From Paracoccus limosus (GTDB lineage: Bacteria > Pseudomonadota > Alphaproteobacteria > Rhodobacterales > Rhodobacteraceae): a stretch of 64,000 nt of DNA. The notes beneath the pieces were generated by a model. It worked only from the letters and a program-made list of their open reading frames with translations, had not been told where the DNA came from and searched no databases. Shown in pieces: positions 43,943 through 52,033 of this stretch (position 1 is its first letter; every line of letters begins with the position of its first letter). A program made the translations under genes and the position numbers. The stretch lies in NCBI RefSeq assembly GCF_009711185.1, contig NZ_WMIF01000002.1, positions 124,001 to 188,000 of the forward strand, written 5' to 3'.

Positions 43943-43969
43943 CTGTATTTCCTTATATGACAAGCGGTT

Positions 43970-43993
43970 AGAGAAAACTGCCTACGCGGCAGT
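43970..43993 (-). terminator. Terminator of the thermonuclease gene
   Basis: Minus strand ACTGCC (43993-43988), a 5-base loop, GGCAGT (43982-43977) and then TTTCTC, 48 bases past the nuclease stop. Confidence 0.6.
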
Positions 43994-44040
43994 CCGATGC
44001 TGCCAGCGGATAATCATGCGTTGCTGCTTGGGGCGCGAAC

Positions 44041-44766
44041 CTATCTCCAGCGAGCGGCGCGCCAGCCAGCGGCAATGGCTGCTGCCTCGTCGCAGAACCA
44101 GCGTTCGCCCTTGTTTTCGTCAATCCGGGTCTTGGCATAGGCTGGCGACCAGGGCGTGTGATAGATCCGTTCACCCTTGTTCGAGATATTGCCTTTGATC
44201 GGGCAGCCCTTTGGCGCCTCGGCAATGGCGCGGGTCCAGCGGTTGGCGCGGTAATCCCATGCGGGCTGCGACTTGCCCCTCCAGATGCCCTTGTTGCCGG
44301 CATGAGCGACGCGCTCGGCTCCGGCATAAGCGTCGGAATAGCGATGATAGGCCCAAGCCAGGCCCCGACCGACCATCTCGGCGCCCAGATCAAGGCCACC
44401 GGCATGGCAGCGCGCCACAATCCGCCGGTAAGCGTCCGTGTCCAGCGGCACGCATTCCACCACCTGATTCCTGACCAGATCCGCCATCGCCCCGGTGGCC
44501 GCTTCGCCGCAGTTCCATTGCTGCCCCGAACGCGTGCTGCATGTCTGGCTCTGCTCAGTGGCGTCGATGCCGTGAATGCGGATGGCAATCGAGCCGATCT
44601 TGATTGTGTCACCGTCCACGACGACGGCGCGACCAACGATCAGCGTGCCATCTTCGCTTGCGGCATAGGCGGCGGCGGGCGCAACCATGGCGGCCCCAAG
44701 GACGAGCGCGCGGATCACACCCGCAACTTCGCGATTCCTGCCATGCCGAGTGCGACGTTCAGCCAT
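44041..44766 (-). CDS. Exported thermonuclease (SNase) with C-terminal sunset-like domain
   Basis: A 241-residue nuclease. A twin-Arg-poor hydrophobic export signal (VIRALVLGAAMVAPAAAYAA) leads to the SNase domain: VDGDTIKIG, IRIHGIDATEQSQTC with catalytic Arg and Glu, and YRRIVARCHAGG with the second Arg. The last 60 residues (CPIKGNISNKGERIYHTPWS and GERWFCDEAAAIAAGWRA) match the sunset domain as I remember it. GC is lower than in the surroundings (about 53 percent in one sampled line). The ATG lies inside the 3' end of the cysteine-rich gene (8-base overlap), so the two are coupled. Confidence 0.87.
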   Translation of the reverse strand: MAERRTRHGRNREVAGVIRALVLGAAMVAPAAAYAASEDGTLIVGRAVVVDGDTIKIGSIAIRIHGIDATEQSQTCSTRSGQQWNCGEAATGAMADLVRNQVVECVPLDTDAYRRIVARCHAGGLDLGAEMVGRGLAWAYHRYSDAYAGAERVAHAGNKGIWRGKSQPAWDYRANRWTRAIAEAPKGCPIKGNISNKGERIYHTPWSPAYAKTRIDENKGERWFCDEAAAIAAGWRAARWR

Positions 44767-45021
44767 CACAGGCGCAGCCAACGCCCTTGCGGCATTGCTT
44801 GTCCCGACCGATGCAGCTGTCACCGCAGGCTTTGCCACTGCTGCACATCTTGCAGCAGGCGGCGTGCATGAGGATTTCTTCAGGTTCGGCCAAGTTGAGC
44901 AGCCGTTCCCGCGCAGCCAGCATATCCGCATCTGTCGGCCCGCCGGAAAGGCTTCGACCGGTTCATTGGCGAAGGCCGGCAGGGCAAGGCAGAGCGCGAG
45001 GACAGGAAACAGGCGGCGCAT
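44759..45021 (-). pseudogene. Secreted cysteine-rich mini-protein, split by a 1-base frameshift
   Basis: ATG 45021 opens a clear signal peptide (MRRLFPVLALCLALPAFA|NE) followed by EPVEAFPAG. At the G/C run near 44938-44942 the frame must shift by one base to continue as PTDADMLAARERLLNLAEPE and then a domain with eight Cys in about 33 residues (HAACCKMCSSGKACGDSCIG ... CRKGVGCACDG) that ends at 44759. One missing C in GGGCC(C)GACA would restore an 87-residue secreted protein. Either it is a sequencing error, a true pseudogene, or the 54-residue part from ATG 44923 is made alone. It is coupled to the nuclease. Confidence 0.6.
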
Positions 45022-45030
45022 GGCGGGTCG

Positions 45031-45234
45031 TTAATGGTTTCTTAACTGTTTCCTGCCTAGCGGACAGGCAACCGATTCGCCCATCCTCAAACTGCCTAAA
45101 ATGCGACCGGAACAGGTCGAGCGAGACAGGAGCGCGCCTGTGACCCGGATGGTCGCGCGGCCCACTGTTTCACCGTAAAAGGCGATCAACATGTCGCCTT
45201 CGACCTGAACCTGCCGGGGCGTCACGCCCAGCAC
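45031..45234 (-). CDS. Possible small hypothetical protein
   Basis: A 67-codon frame with a GTG start at 45234 and the segment VQVEGDMLIAFYGETVGRAT, which looks protein-like. The frame stays open upstream without a good start (FRCPACQAWRDGP), so it could be the remnant of a longer gene. It runs into the promoter region of the cysteine-rich gene. I do not recognise it and see no ribosome site, so it may not be real. Confidence 0.25.
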   Translation of the reverse strand: MLGVTPRQVQVEGDMLIAFYGETVGRATIRVTGALLSRSTCSGRILGSLRMGESVACPLGRKQLRNH

Positions 45235-45340
45235 ATTGGCTATAGAAAGCGCTGGCCCGTCGCGCCACGCTTGGCAGGCAGGACAGCGAAATCTTGGCGG
45301 TAGGGCAAGGCGGGTGCTGGCCCGCTGGCCCGGATCGCAT

Positions 45341-45370
45341 GGAAAAAGGCGACCGGAGCCGCCTTTCCCT
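45341..45370 (-). terminator. Terminator of the FMN reductase gene
   Basis: Minus strand AAAGGCG (45366-45360) pairs with CGCCTTT (45351-45345) over an 8-base loop, with TTTTT counting the stem end. It starts 29 bases past the stop. Confidence 0.7.
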
Positions 45371-45394
45371 GTCGTCTGGATTTCGGGGGTCGTC

Positions 45395-45985
45395 TCAGGC
45401 GGTCTTGGCGCGCTGGGCGATGGTCGCCTCGGCCCACCAATGCAGCTCGTCCAGCATGGCTTTCAGCGAGGGCTGCAGCGTGGCGTCCACTTCGGACATG
45501 GCGCCATTCGCGCCCAGCGGCGACACCTTGAAGAACTCGCCACCGCCCAGATGCACGGCGTTGCGCAGGGGTACCATCTGCAGTTCGATCGCGATGCCGC
45601 GCAGATGTTCGATGGCGCGGGCCGCGCCGACGCCGCCATAGCCCATCGCCGCCGCCGGCTTGTGGGTCCATTCCTTGTAGGCCTGATCCAGCGCGTTCTT
45701 CAGCGAGCCGGTGACCGAGTGGTTGTATTCCGCGGTCAGGAAGATGTAGCCGTCGAATTCGGCCAGTTTTTCCTGCCAGCGCACGGCGCGCGGGTCCGAG
45801 GACGGCATCCATGCGTTCGAGGCCGGTTCGTTGAACAGCGGCAGGTCGTAGTCGCGCAGATCGACCAGCTCGAAGGTCATGTCGTCACGCTTTTGCGCGT
45901 TCTCGAACAGCCATGCGGCCGGTTTGTCGGCAAAGCGCGTGTCGCGGGTCGAGCCGATGATGATGGCGATATGGGGTTTGGTCAT
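45395..45985 (-). CDS. NAD(P)H-dependent FMN reductase / azoreductase-like flavoprotein
   Basis: A 196-residue flavodoxin-fold reductase. The FMN phosphate loop is IIGSTRDTRFADKPAAW and the FMN ring motif is TAEYNHSVTGSLKNALD, with MGYGGVGAARAIEHLR following. These enzymes reduce FMN, quinones, azo dyes or chromate. It sits next to a VOC-hydrolase fusion and a GST, the same company kept by azoR-type reductases in quinone-stress regulons. The ATG at 45985 places the FMN loop correctly. A 16-bp palindrome at 46074-46089 lies upstream. Confidence 0.88.
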   Translation of the reverse strand: MTKPHIAIIIGSTRDTRFADKPAAWLFENAQKRDDMTFELVDLRDYDLPLFNEPASNAWMPSSDPRAVRWQEKLAEFDGYIFLTAEYNHSVTGSLKNALDQAYKEWTHKPAAAMGYGGVGAARAIEHLRGIAIELQMVPLRNAVHLGGGEFFKVSPLGANGAMSEVDATLQPSLKAMLDELHWWAEATIAQRAKTA

Positions 45986-46073
45986 TCTTCTGGATCCTTG
46001 GTTGTCCGTGCCGGTGCCGATCCGGTGTGTTGTCCGCAAAAGATGGGCGCTTGCGGCCTTTTGGGCAAGCCAA

Positions 46074-46089
46074 CCGTTTTGGAAAACGG
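46074..46089. promoter_or_regulatory. 16-bp palindrome upstream of FMN reductase
   Basis: CCGTTTTGGAAAACGG has 7-base arms around GG, 89 bases upstream of the FMN reductase ATG and just past the fusion gene's stop. It could be an operator for this detoxification group; no regulator gene is adjacent. Confidence 0.35.
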
Positions 46090-46110
46090 CGTTCGGTTAT
46101 TTGAAACGGC

Positions 46111-47661
46111 TCAGCTGGTCGCGGCGGGCGCGCCGCCCCGGCGCAACCAGTCCTGCGCCGCCCTGACATCGCCTGTGGCAAGCTCGTGGCCCTGCGGCAG
46201 GGTCGTCACCTGCAACTCGGCCCCGCCAGCGCGCAGCGCGGCCTCCAGCGGCGGTGCGCCCTCGGCATAGGGATCGCTGCTGCCGTTCAGCATCAGCACG
46301 CGCAAACCGGCCAGCGCATCGGGCGCCAGCACCGGCGGCTGCTCCAGCACCTGCATGGCGCGCAGCAAGATGGCGCTCTGCGTCTCGTGCGGATAAAGCT
46401 GCGCCAGCGCGCCGATCAGGTTCGCGCCATTGGAATAGCCCACCAGCGTCAGCCGCTGCGGGTCCAGCCCATAGGCGCGCACCGCCTCGGCCAGAAAGGC
46501 GCGAAAGGCTTCGATCTCGGACAGGATGTCGGCCTGATCAAAGCGCATCATGTCAAGGCGCCGGAACCAGCGGTTGATCCCTTCCTCGGTCGAGCGGCCG
46601 CGCACACCCAGCAATGTGGCATGCGGCGCCATGCGCGCCGCCAGTCCCATGATCTGGGTCTCGTCGCCGCCGGTGCCGTGCAGCAGCACCAGCGTGCTGT
46701 CGTCGGGTTCGTCGGGATGATGAAAGCGGTGGATGAAATGCAGATCGCGCGCCGGCAGGCGTTCCTGTCCGGGCAGGGCGAATTGCGGCAGGACCACCCG
46801 CAGCTCTTGGGCGCGCACATTGTTGCCGGGCGGCAGGAACAGCGTCTCGCCCAGATGTTCGGCCGGCTCGTCCACGGTAAAGCCCGGCGCGTCGGTGGCA
46901 TATTCCAGCAGCGTATTGCCCGGCTCGCGGACATAAAGCGACATGAAATACCGCCGGTCGTGCACATTGGTCACGTCGGTGTCCTTCAGCGCCAGCCGCA
47001 TGGCCTCGACGGCTTCGGCATCGGTGGCGCGAAAGGCGATGTGATCCAAGATGCCGGTCCCGGCGATGCCGGGGAAAAAGCCGGTCGCATCGCGTATGTC
47101 GATGGCATCGCGATCCGACAGCAGCCGCCGGATCGCGCCTTCGGCCGGGCCGGGCCGGTAGCCAAAGCGTTCGATGAAAGCGGCGGTCTGCTGCGGCGTC
47201 TCGGTCAGGATGGTGACGCCGCGCAGCCGGGTGGGCGCGATCGGGTCGGGCAGGGGTGCGGTTGCCGGCAGGTCCACGCCCACCAGCTTGACGATCACCC
47301 CGTCCGGGTCCTTCAGGCGCAGCACCGTCTCGCCCATCTCGCGCGCCGGTCCCTCAACCGGGACGCGGGCGGTCATGGCGCGGGTCACCCAGTCGCCGAT
47401 GCTTTGCGGCGGCACGGCCAGTGCGATTTCCGCGACCTGACCCAGCCCGACCCGGCCCGGCGCGCCATCCTCCCAGACAAGGAAGCTGACCACCGAACCG
47501 GGCGAGCCAAGCGCGTCGCCATAGAACAGGTGCAATTGCTCGGCATCCTCGAAGCCCCCGGTGCGCTTGACCAGACGCAGCCCCAGAAAGCCGGCGTAGA
47601 AATCGACATTGGCCTGCACCCGGCGGGTGATGCCGGTGACGTGATGGATGCCGGTGGGCAT
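46111..47661 (-). CDS. Fusion of VOC ring-cleaving dioxygenase and alpha/beta hydrolase (MhqO/E-MhqD-like)
   Basis: A 516-residue fusion. Residues about 1-315 form two vicinal-oxygen-chelate modules (GIHHVTGITRRVQANVDFYA; metal-ligand candidates His6, the His of ILDHIAFRATD and the Glu of NTLLEYATDAPGF) as in MhqO/LinE-type hydroquinone dioxygenases. Residues about 325-516 are an esterase/phospholipase domain with LVLLHGTGGDE, the nucleophile VGYSNGANLIGAL and GHELATGD. In Bacillus the two activities, MhqE and MhqD, are separate neighbouring genes induced by quinones. AAGGAG lies 6 bases before the ATG, directly at the end of the GST gene. Confidence 0.87.
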   Translation of the reverse strand: MPTGIHHVTGITRRVQANVDFYAGFLGLRLVKRTGGFEDAEQLHLFYGDALGSPGSVVSFLVWEDGAPGRVGLGQVAEIALAVPPQSIGDWVTRAMTARVPVEGPAREMGETVLRLKDPDGVIVKLVGVDLPATAPLPDPIAPTRLRGVTILTETPQQTAAFIERFGYRPGPAEGAIRRLLSDRDAIDIRDATGFFPGIAGTGILDHIAFRATDAEAVEAMRLALKDTDVTNVHDRRYFMSLYVREPGNTLLEYATDAPGFTVDEPAEHLGETLFLPPGNNVRAQELRVVLPQFALPGQERLPARDLHFIHRFHHPDEPDDSTLVLLHGTGGDETQIMGLAARMAPHATLLGVRGRSTEEGINRWFRRLDMMRFDQADILSEIEAFRAFLAEAVRAYGLDPQRLTLVGYSNGANLIGALAQLYPHETQSAILLRAMQVLEQPPVLAPDALAGLRVLMLNGSSDPYAEGAPPLEAALRAGGAELQVTTLPQGHELATGDVRAAQDWLRRGGAPAATS

Positions 47662-47671
47662 GGCGTTCTCC

Positions 47672-48290
47672 TTATTTGCCCTTTTTCGCGGGCAAGGACG
47701 GTCTGCACGGCCGGATCGGCCGCAAGGCGGTCATGCAGGGCCTGCACATTGGCCCAGCCCTGGGTGCCCTCAGGCAGCATCTTCGCGGCCCAGCGGATCA
47801 TCGGAAAGGCATAGGCGTCGATGACCGAGCGCTTGCCCAGAATCCAGTCCTTGCCGGCCAGATGGTCGTTCAGGATCGTCAGGCGCTTGCGCACCAGCTG
47901 GCGGCCCGCCTCTTGCACATCGGCCTGGGCTTCCTTGTCCTGACTGGTCGTATAGCGATAGGGCATGAACAGCGGGTAGAAACTGGGATGCAGGTCGCCG
48001 GTGAAGAAGCTGGACCAGCGGTCCAGTTCCGCCGCGCCGCGTGCGCCGGGCGCGCCGGCCAGATCCGCTTCGGGATGCTTGTGCGCCAGATAGTGCAGGA
48101 TGGCGCCGGCCTGCGTCAGGATCCAGCCGTCATCCTCGATCAGGGCGGGCACCGCACCCGAAGGGTTCACCGCCAGCAGCTCCTTTGAGCCGAATTCGAC
48201 ATTCTCGGCCTCATAGGGCGCGCCGATCCATTCCAGCACGATATGCGGCGCCAGCGAACAGGCGCCGGTATGATACAGCAGTTTGGTCAT
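47672..48290 (-). CDS. Glutathione S-transferase with a C-terminal frameshift
   Basis: A GST of about 205 residues: thioredoxin-like N-terminal domain (LYHTGACSLAPHIVLEWIGA, with the Ser/Cys-rich CSLAPH active site as in GstB-type beta GSTs; NPSGAVPALIEDD binds glutathione) and a helical C-terminal domain. The protein should end AREKGK-stop at TAA 47674-47672, just before the next gene's AAGGAG. One extra A in the run at 47682-47686 shifts the frame two codons before that stop, so as written it reads on to 47385, 277 bases into the fusion gene. Sequencing error or mutation; the fold is complete either way. Confidence 0.85.
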
Positions 48291-48403
48291 GGGGATCCTC
48301 CGTCCATCATGTCAGCAAGATAGCAGCCTGCTACGTTTGCCCAAGCATCATGGGCCGGAACGCGGCGTTCTGCCATGCGGAACACGCGGGGGGCGGGGAT
48401 CCC

Positions 48404-49201
48404 TCAGCCGCGATGCGCCCCGTCGGCCAGCGCGGCGACGAAATCCAGCACCTCGGGCACCGGACGGCCCTCGCCGATCCGCTTGACGATGGCCGAGCCC
48501 ACGACGCAGCCATCGGCGACGCTGGCCACGGCTTCGGCCGCCTCGGGGGTCGAGATGCCAAAGCCCACCACGACCGGCAGGCCGGCCGAGGCGCGGATGC
48601 GCGCGACCTCGGGGGCGACCTCGGCCGCATTGGCCGCCGGGCCGCCGGTGATGCCGGTGACCGACACGTAATAGACAAAGCCCGAGGTATTCCTGACCAC
48701 GGCCGGCAGGCGGCGGTCGTCGGTGGTCGGCGTCGCCAGCCGGATGAAGTTGATGCCCTTGGCCTGCGCGGGCAGGCACAGCTCGGCATCCTCCTCGGGC
48801 GGCAGGTCCACGACGATCAGCCCGTCTACACCGGCCTCGACCGCCTCGGCCAGAAACCGCTCGACCCCGCCCTCGCGGGCATAGATCGGGTTGTAATAGC
48901 CCATCAGCACGATCGGGGTGCGGTCGTCGCCGGCGCGGAAATCGCGCACCATCTGCAGCACGCGGGTGACGCTGCCGCCGGCGGCCAAGGCGCGCTGGCC
49001 GGCCGCCTGAATGGTGGCGCCATCGGCCATCGGGTCGGTAAAGGGCATGCCCAGCTCGATGATGTCCACGCCCGCGCCGGGCAGGCCGCGCATGATCTCC
49101 AGCGAGACGTCGTAATCCGGGTCGCAGCCCATCATATAGGCGACGAAGGCCTTGCCGCCGGTCTCCGACAGCCGCGCGAAAGTGTCGTCAATTCTGCTCA
49201 T
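48404..49201 (-). CDS. trpA: Tryptophan synthase alpha subunit
   Basis: A 265-residue TIM barrel that releases indole from indole-3-glycerol phosphate. Catalytic Glu in [20 protein letters not shown] and catalytic Asp in [13 protein letters not shown] are present, as are the phosphate loops [11 protein letters not shown] and VGFGISTPE. It stands alone here; trpB is not adjacent in the window, though it may lie elsewhere as in many Rhodobacterales. Confidence 0.97.
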   Translation of the reverse strand: MSRIDDTFARLSETGGKAFVAYMMGCDPDYDVSLEIMRGLPGAGVDIIELGMPFTDPMADGATIQAAGQRALAAGGSVTRVLQMVRDFRAGDDRTPIVLMGYYNPIYAREGGVERFLAEAVEAGVDGLIVVDLPPEEDAELCLPAQAKGINFIRLATPTTDDRRLPAVVRNTSGFVYYVSVTGITGGPAANAAEVAPEVARIRASAGLPVVVGFGISTPEAAEAVASVADGCVVGSAIVKRIGEGRPVPEVLDFVAALADGAHRG

Positions 49202-49269
49202 GGCCCTGCCCCCTGATCTTGTGCCAAAGCCCTAGCCCGCGCTTCGGCCAAGATCAACGCCCCCGGCAC

Positions 49270-49298
49270 TGGACTTGCGCGTCACCGCCCCATAATAA
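49270..49298 (+). promoter_or_regulatory. Possible promoter of ychF
   Basis: TGGACT, a 17-base spacer and TAATAA, 30 bases upstream of the ychF ATG. Confidence 0.45.
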
Positions 49299-49327
49299 GC
49301 GCGGAAATCCGGGAAAAGAGGTGTATC

Positions 49328-50425
49328 ATGGGCTTTCGCATGGGGATCGTCGGGCTGCCCAACGTGGGCAAGTCGACCTTGTTCAACGCGCTGACGAAAA
49401 CCGCTGCCGCACAGGCCGCCAATTTCCCGTTCTGCACCATCGAGCCGAACGTGGGCGAGGTCGCCGTGCCCGATCCGCGGCTGGACACTCTGGCCGAGAT
49501 CGCCGGGTCGAAACAGATCATCCCGACGCGCATCACCTTCGTCGATATCGCTGGCCTTGTGAAGGGCGCGAGCAAGGGCGAAGGCCTTGGCAACCAGTTC
49601 CTCGCCAATATCCGCGAAGTGGACGCCATCGCCCATGTCCTGCGCTGCTTCGAGGATGGCGATGTCACCCATGTCGAGGGCCGCGTCGATCCGATCGCCG
49701 ATGCCGAGACCATCGAGACCGAGCTGATGATCGCCGATCTCGAATCGATCGAGCGCCGGCTGGCCAATATCCAGCGCAAGCTGAAAGGCGGCGACAAGGA
49801 TGCCGTGGCGCAGGAAAAGCTGCTGAAAGCCGCGCAGACCGCGCTCGAGGCCGGCAAGCCCGCCCGCACCGTCAAGGTCGATGACGAGGACCAGAAGGCC
49901 TGGGGCATGCTGCAACTGCTGACCGCCAAGCCCGTGCTCTTCGTCTGCAACGTCGAAGAGGACAAGGCCGCCACAGGCAACAGCCAATCCGACCGCGTCG
50001 CCGAAATGGCCGCGGCCCAAGGCGCCGGCCATGTCGTGATCTCGGCCAAGATCGAAGAGGAAATCAGCCAGCTTCCCGCCGAAGAGGCTGCGATGTTCCT
50101 TGAGGAAATGGGCCTCGCCGAGGCCGGCCTCGACCGCCTCATCCGCGAGGGCTACAAGCTGCTGGGTCTGGAAACCTATTTCACCATCGGCCCGAAAGAG
50201 GCCCGCGCCTGGACCATCCACCAGGGCACGCTGGCCCCGCAGGCTGCCGGCGTCATCCATGGCGATTTCGAACGCGGCTTCATCCGCGCCGAAACCGTCG
50301 CCTATGACGATTACGTTGCCAACCGGGGTGAGTCCGGCGCACGCGAGGCCGGCAAGTTCCGCGTCGAGGGCAAGTCCTATGTCGTGCAGGACGGCGACGT
50401 GCTGCACTTCCTCTTCAACGCCTGA
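49328..50425 (+). CDS. ychF: Redox-regulated ATPase YchF (Obg family)
   Basis: A 365-residue translation-associated P-loop ATPase. G1 is GIVGLPNVGKSTLFNALT, G3 DIAGLVKGASKGEGLGNQFL, and G4 is the NxxE form (CNVEED) that switches specificity from GTP to ATP. A central coiled coil (about 140-200) and a C-terminal TGS domain (about 280-365) complete it. It binds ribosomes and dampens oxidative-stress defence in E. coli. It is monocistronic with a terminator. Confidence 0.98.
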   Translation: MGFRMGIVGLPNVGKSTLFNALTKTAAAQAANFPFCTIEPNVGEVAVPDPRLDTLAEIAGSKQIIPTRITFVDIAGLVKGASKGEGLGNQFLANIREVDAIAHVLRCFEDGDVTHVEGRVDPIADAETIETELMIADLESIERRLANIQRKLKGGDKDAVAQEKLLKAAQTALEAGKPARTVKVDDEDQKAWGMLQLLTAKPVLFVCNVEEDKAATGNSQSDRVAEMAAAQGAGHVVISAKIEEEISQLPAEEAAMFLEEMGLAEAGLDRLIREGYKLLGLETYFTIGPKEARAWTIHQGTLAPQAAGVIHGDFERGFIRAETVAYDDYVANRGESGAREAGKFRVEGKSYVVQDGDVLHFLFNA

Positions 50426-50453
50426 GGCGCCCGCCCATTTCGATCACCACGAC

Positions 50454-50480
50454 GAAGCCGCCCCGTGCGGCTTCTTTCGT
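50454..50480 (+). terminator. Terminator of ychF
   Basis: GAAGCCGC (50454-50461) pairs with GCGGCTTC (50467-50474) and TTTCGTGTT follows. Its right arm overlaps the end of 3' element copy C, which is on the other strand. Confidence 0.75.
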
Positions 50481-50510
50481 GTTCAAATATCCCCGCCGGA
50501 AGCACCGGCA
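50470..50510 (-). repeat. Conserved 3' element, copy C (class i)
   Basis: Minus strand GCCGG-TGCTT-CCGGC hairpin then GGGGATATTTGAACACGAAA and GAAGC, 47 bases past the SDR stop in sense orientation. It differs from copy A, 47 kb away, at one base in 41. Confidence 0.85.
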
Positions 50511-50557
50511 GCGGCAAAAGGCACCGGGGGCGCCATCCACCCCCGACCGCGCCACCC

Positions 50558-51292
50558 TCAATAGGTCGCGCGCCCGCCCGAGATGTCAAAGACCGCGCCA
50601 GTCGAAAAGGCGCAATCTTCCGAGGCAAGCCATGCGACCAGCGCCGCCGCCTCGTCAGGTTCAAGAAAGCGGTTCATCGGGATCTTGGCCAGCATGTAGT
50701 CGATATGTTCCTGCGTCATCTGGTCAAAGATCGGCGTGCGCGCCGCCGCCGGGGTAATGGCATTGACCAGAACGCCGGTGCCGGCCAACTCCTTGCCCAG
50801 CGATTTCGTCAGCGCGATCAGCCCGGCCTTGGAGGCCGAGTAATGCGCGGCATTGGGATTGCCCTCTTTGCCGGCGATCGAGGCAACGTTGACGATGCGG
50901 CCATAGCCGCGCGCGATCATCCCCGGCACCAGCGCGCGGCAGGCGACATAGGGCGCATTCAGGTTCACCTCGATCACCTGCCGCCAGATCGCGGGCTCCA
51001 GCTCCCATGTCTTGGCATTGCCGCCGGTGATGCCGGCATTGTTGATCAGGATGTCGACGGGGCCGGCGGCAAGGGCTGCGGCCTCGATCTGGGCGTCCTC
51101 GGACAGTTCCACCGCGCGGGCCGAGGCCGCCGGGCCCAGCGATTCGGCCGCGCGTTCGGCCGCCGCGCCGTCGCGGTCCCAGATCACCACGCGCGCGCCG
51201 CTGTCGACGAATCGTCGCGCCACCGCAAGGCCGATGCCCTGCGCGCCGCCGGTCACCACGGCCAGCCGGCCGTTCAGATCGATCTGGTTCAT
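50558..51292 (-). CDS. SDR family oxidoreductase (candidate 2-keto-3-deoxy-sugar-acid 4-dehydrogenase)
   Basis: A 244-residue classical short-chain dehydrogenase: NAD site VVTGGAQGIGLAVARRF, LINNAGITGG, and catalytic Ser (VNVASIAGKEG), Tyr and Lys (HYSASKAGLIAL). An acidic residue after beta-2 (VVIWDRDG) favours NAD. The overall look matches LRA5/FabG-like sugar-acid dehydrogenases. It is the last gene of the minus-strand catabolic set, 20 bases after a GntR gene. With the LRA6-like FAH protein at 60325 it could perform 4-oxidation and C-C hydrolysis of a 2-keto-3-deoxy acid; this is inference. Confidence 0.88.
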   Translation of the reverse strand: MNQIDLNGRLAVVTGGAQGIGLAVARRFVDSGARVVIWDRDGAAAERAAESLGPAASARAVELSEDAQIEAAALAAGPVDILINNAGITGGNAKTWELEPAIWRQVIEVNLNAPYVACRALVPGMIARGYGRIVNVASIAGKEGNPNAAHYSASKAGLIALTKSLGKELAGTGVLVNAITPAAARTPIFDQMTQEHIDYMLAKIPMNRFLEPDEAAALVAWLASEDCAFSTGAVFDISGGRATY

Positions 51293-51312
51293 CTTTCCTC
51301 TCCTCCGATGGG

Positions 51313-51969
51313 TCAGGCCAGCCCGTTGGCGCCCAGCGAGCGGTGCAGCAGAGCCAGCTGCTGCGCGTCGGCGCGGTCACGATGGGCGTGGTGGCGGGCG
51401 CGGGTCAGCGCGCGGTCGCCCAGCCGCAGTGCTTCAAGAATGCCGCGATGCTCATTGTTGGAATCGACGGGCGGCGGGCGCAGCGGCAGGATCATCAGCC
51501 GGGCGCGGTATTGCTGGCCCCAGAAAGCGCTGATCGTGTCCTGCAACCGGGCATTGCCGCACATGGCGACGACGCTGGCGTGCAATTCGTCGTCCAGATC
51601 CGACCAGCGCGCGATGTCGCGCTCGGTCACGGCCTCCATCTCGTCCAGCATCCGTTCCAGCCGGGTGGCTTCGGCCAGGGGCAGGCCGCGTTCGGCCGCC
51701 AGCTCGAAGGCGCGCACCTCAAGCGCCGAGAACACGTTCAGGATATGGGCGAAATCCTGCAGCGACAGCGCCTTGACGGTCACGCCATGGCGCGGGCGCA
51801 CCTCGACCAGACCCTCTTCCTCCAGCTTGATCACCGCCTCGCGCACCGGGGTGCGCGACAGTGACAGCAGGGCGGCCAGCTCGGTCTCCAGAAGCGTGGT
51901 GCCGGGTGCCAGCCGTCCGGTCAGGATGCGATAGCGCAAATCGTGATAGGCACGGTCGCGCGCAGGCAT
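51313..51969 (-). CDS. GntR family regulator, FCD subfamily (1)
   Basis: A 218-residue FadR-type regulator. The N-terminal winged helix (residues about 8-70, YHDLRYRILTGRLAPGTTLL and LSLSRTPVREAVIKLEEEGL) precedes an all-helical FCD domain with metal-binding His candidates (DELHASVVAM, HHAHRDRADAQ). Such regulators repress sugar-acid operons until an acid ligand binds. The ATG at 51969 fits the family start. It lies within the minus-strand operon between denD and the SDR, so it may autoregulate. Confidence 0.93.
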   Translation of the reverse strand: MPARDRAYHDLRYRILTGRLAPGTTLLETELAALLSLSRTPVREAVIKLEEEGLVEVRPRHGVTVKALSLQDFAHILNVFSALEVRAFELAAERGLPLAEATRLERMLDEMEAVTERDIARWSDLDDELHASVVAMCGNARLQDTISAFWGQQYRARLMILPLRPPPVDSNNEHRGILEALRLGDRALTRARHHAHRDRADAQQLALLHRSLGANGLA

Positions 51970-52033
51970 GTCCGTCAGCCCTTGCAGGCTGGGCACCGGG
52001 CGCGCGCCGCGGTCGCGTTTCCTGCTGCCGGAC

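Larger units (their letters stand above)
45022..45394. other. 373-base stretch without a confident gene
   Basis: It holds the terminator of the FMN reductase gene (45341-45370), the presumed promoter region of the cysteine-rich/nuclease operon, and a weak 67-codon frame from GTG 45234 to TAA 45031 on the minus strand. Nothing else was recognised. Confidence 0.5.

Noticed and set aside
43867..45240. Integrative element attached at tRNA-Lys
   Set aside because: No integrase, no duplicated tRNA 3' end and no clear right boundary were found, so an island cannot be claimed beyond low-GC accessory genes.
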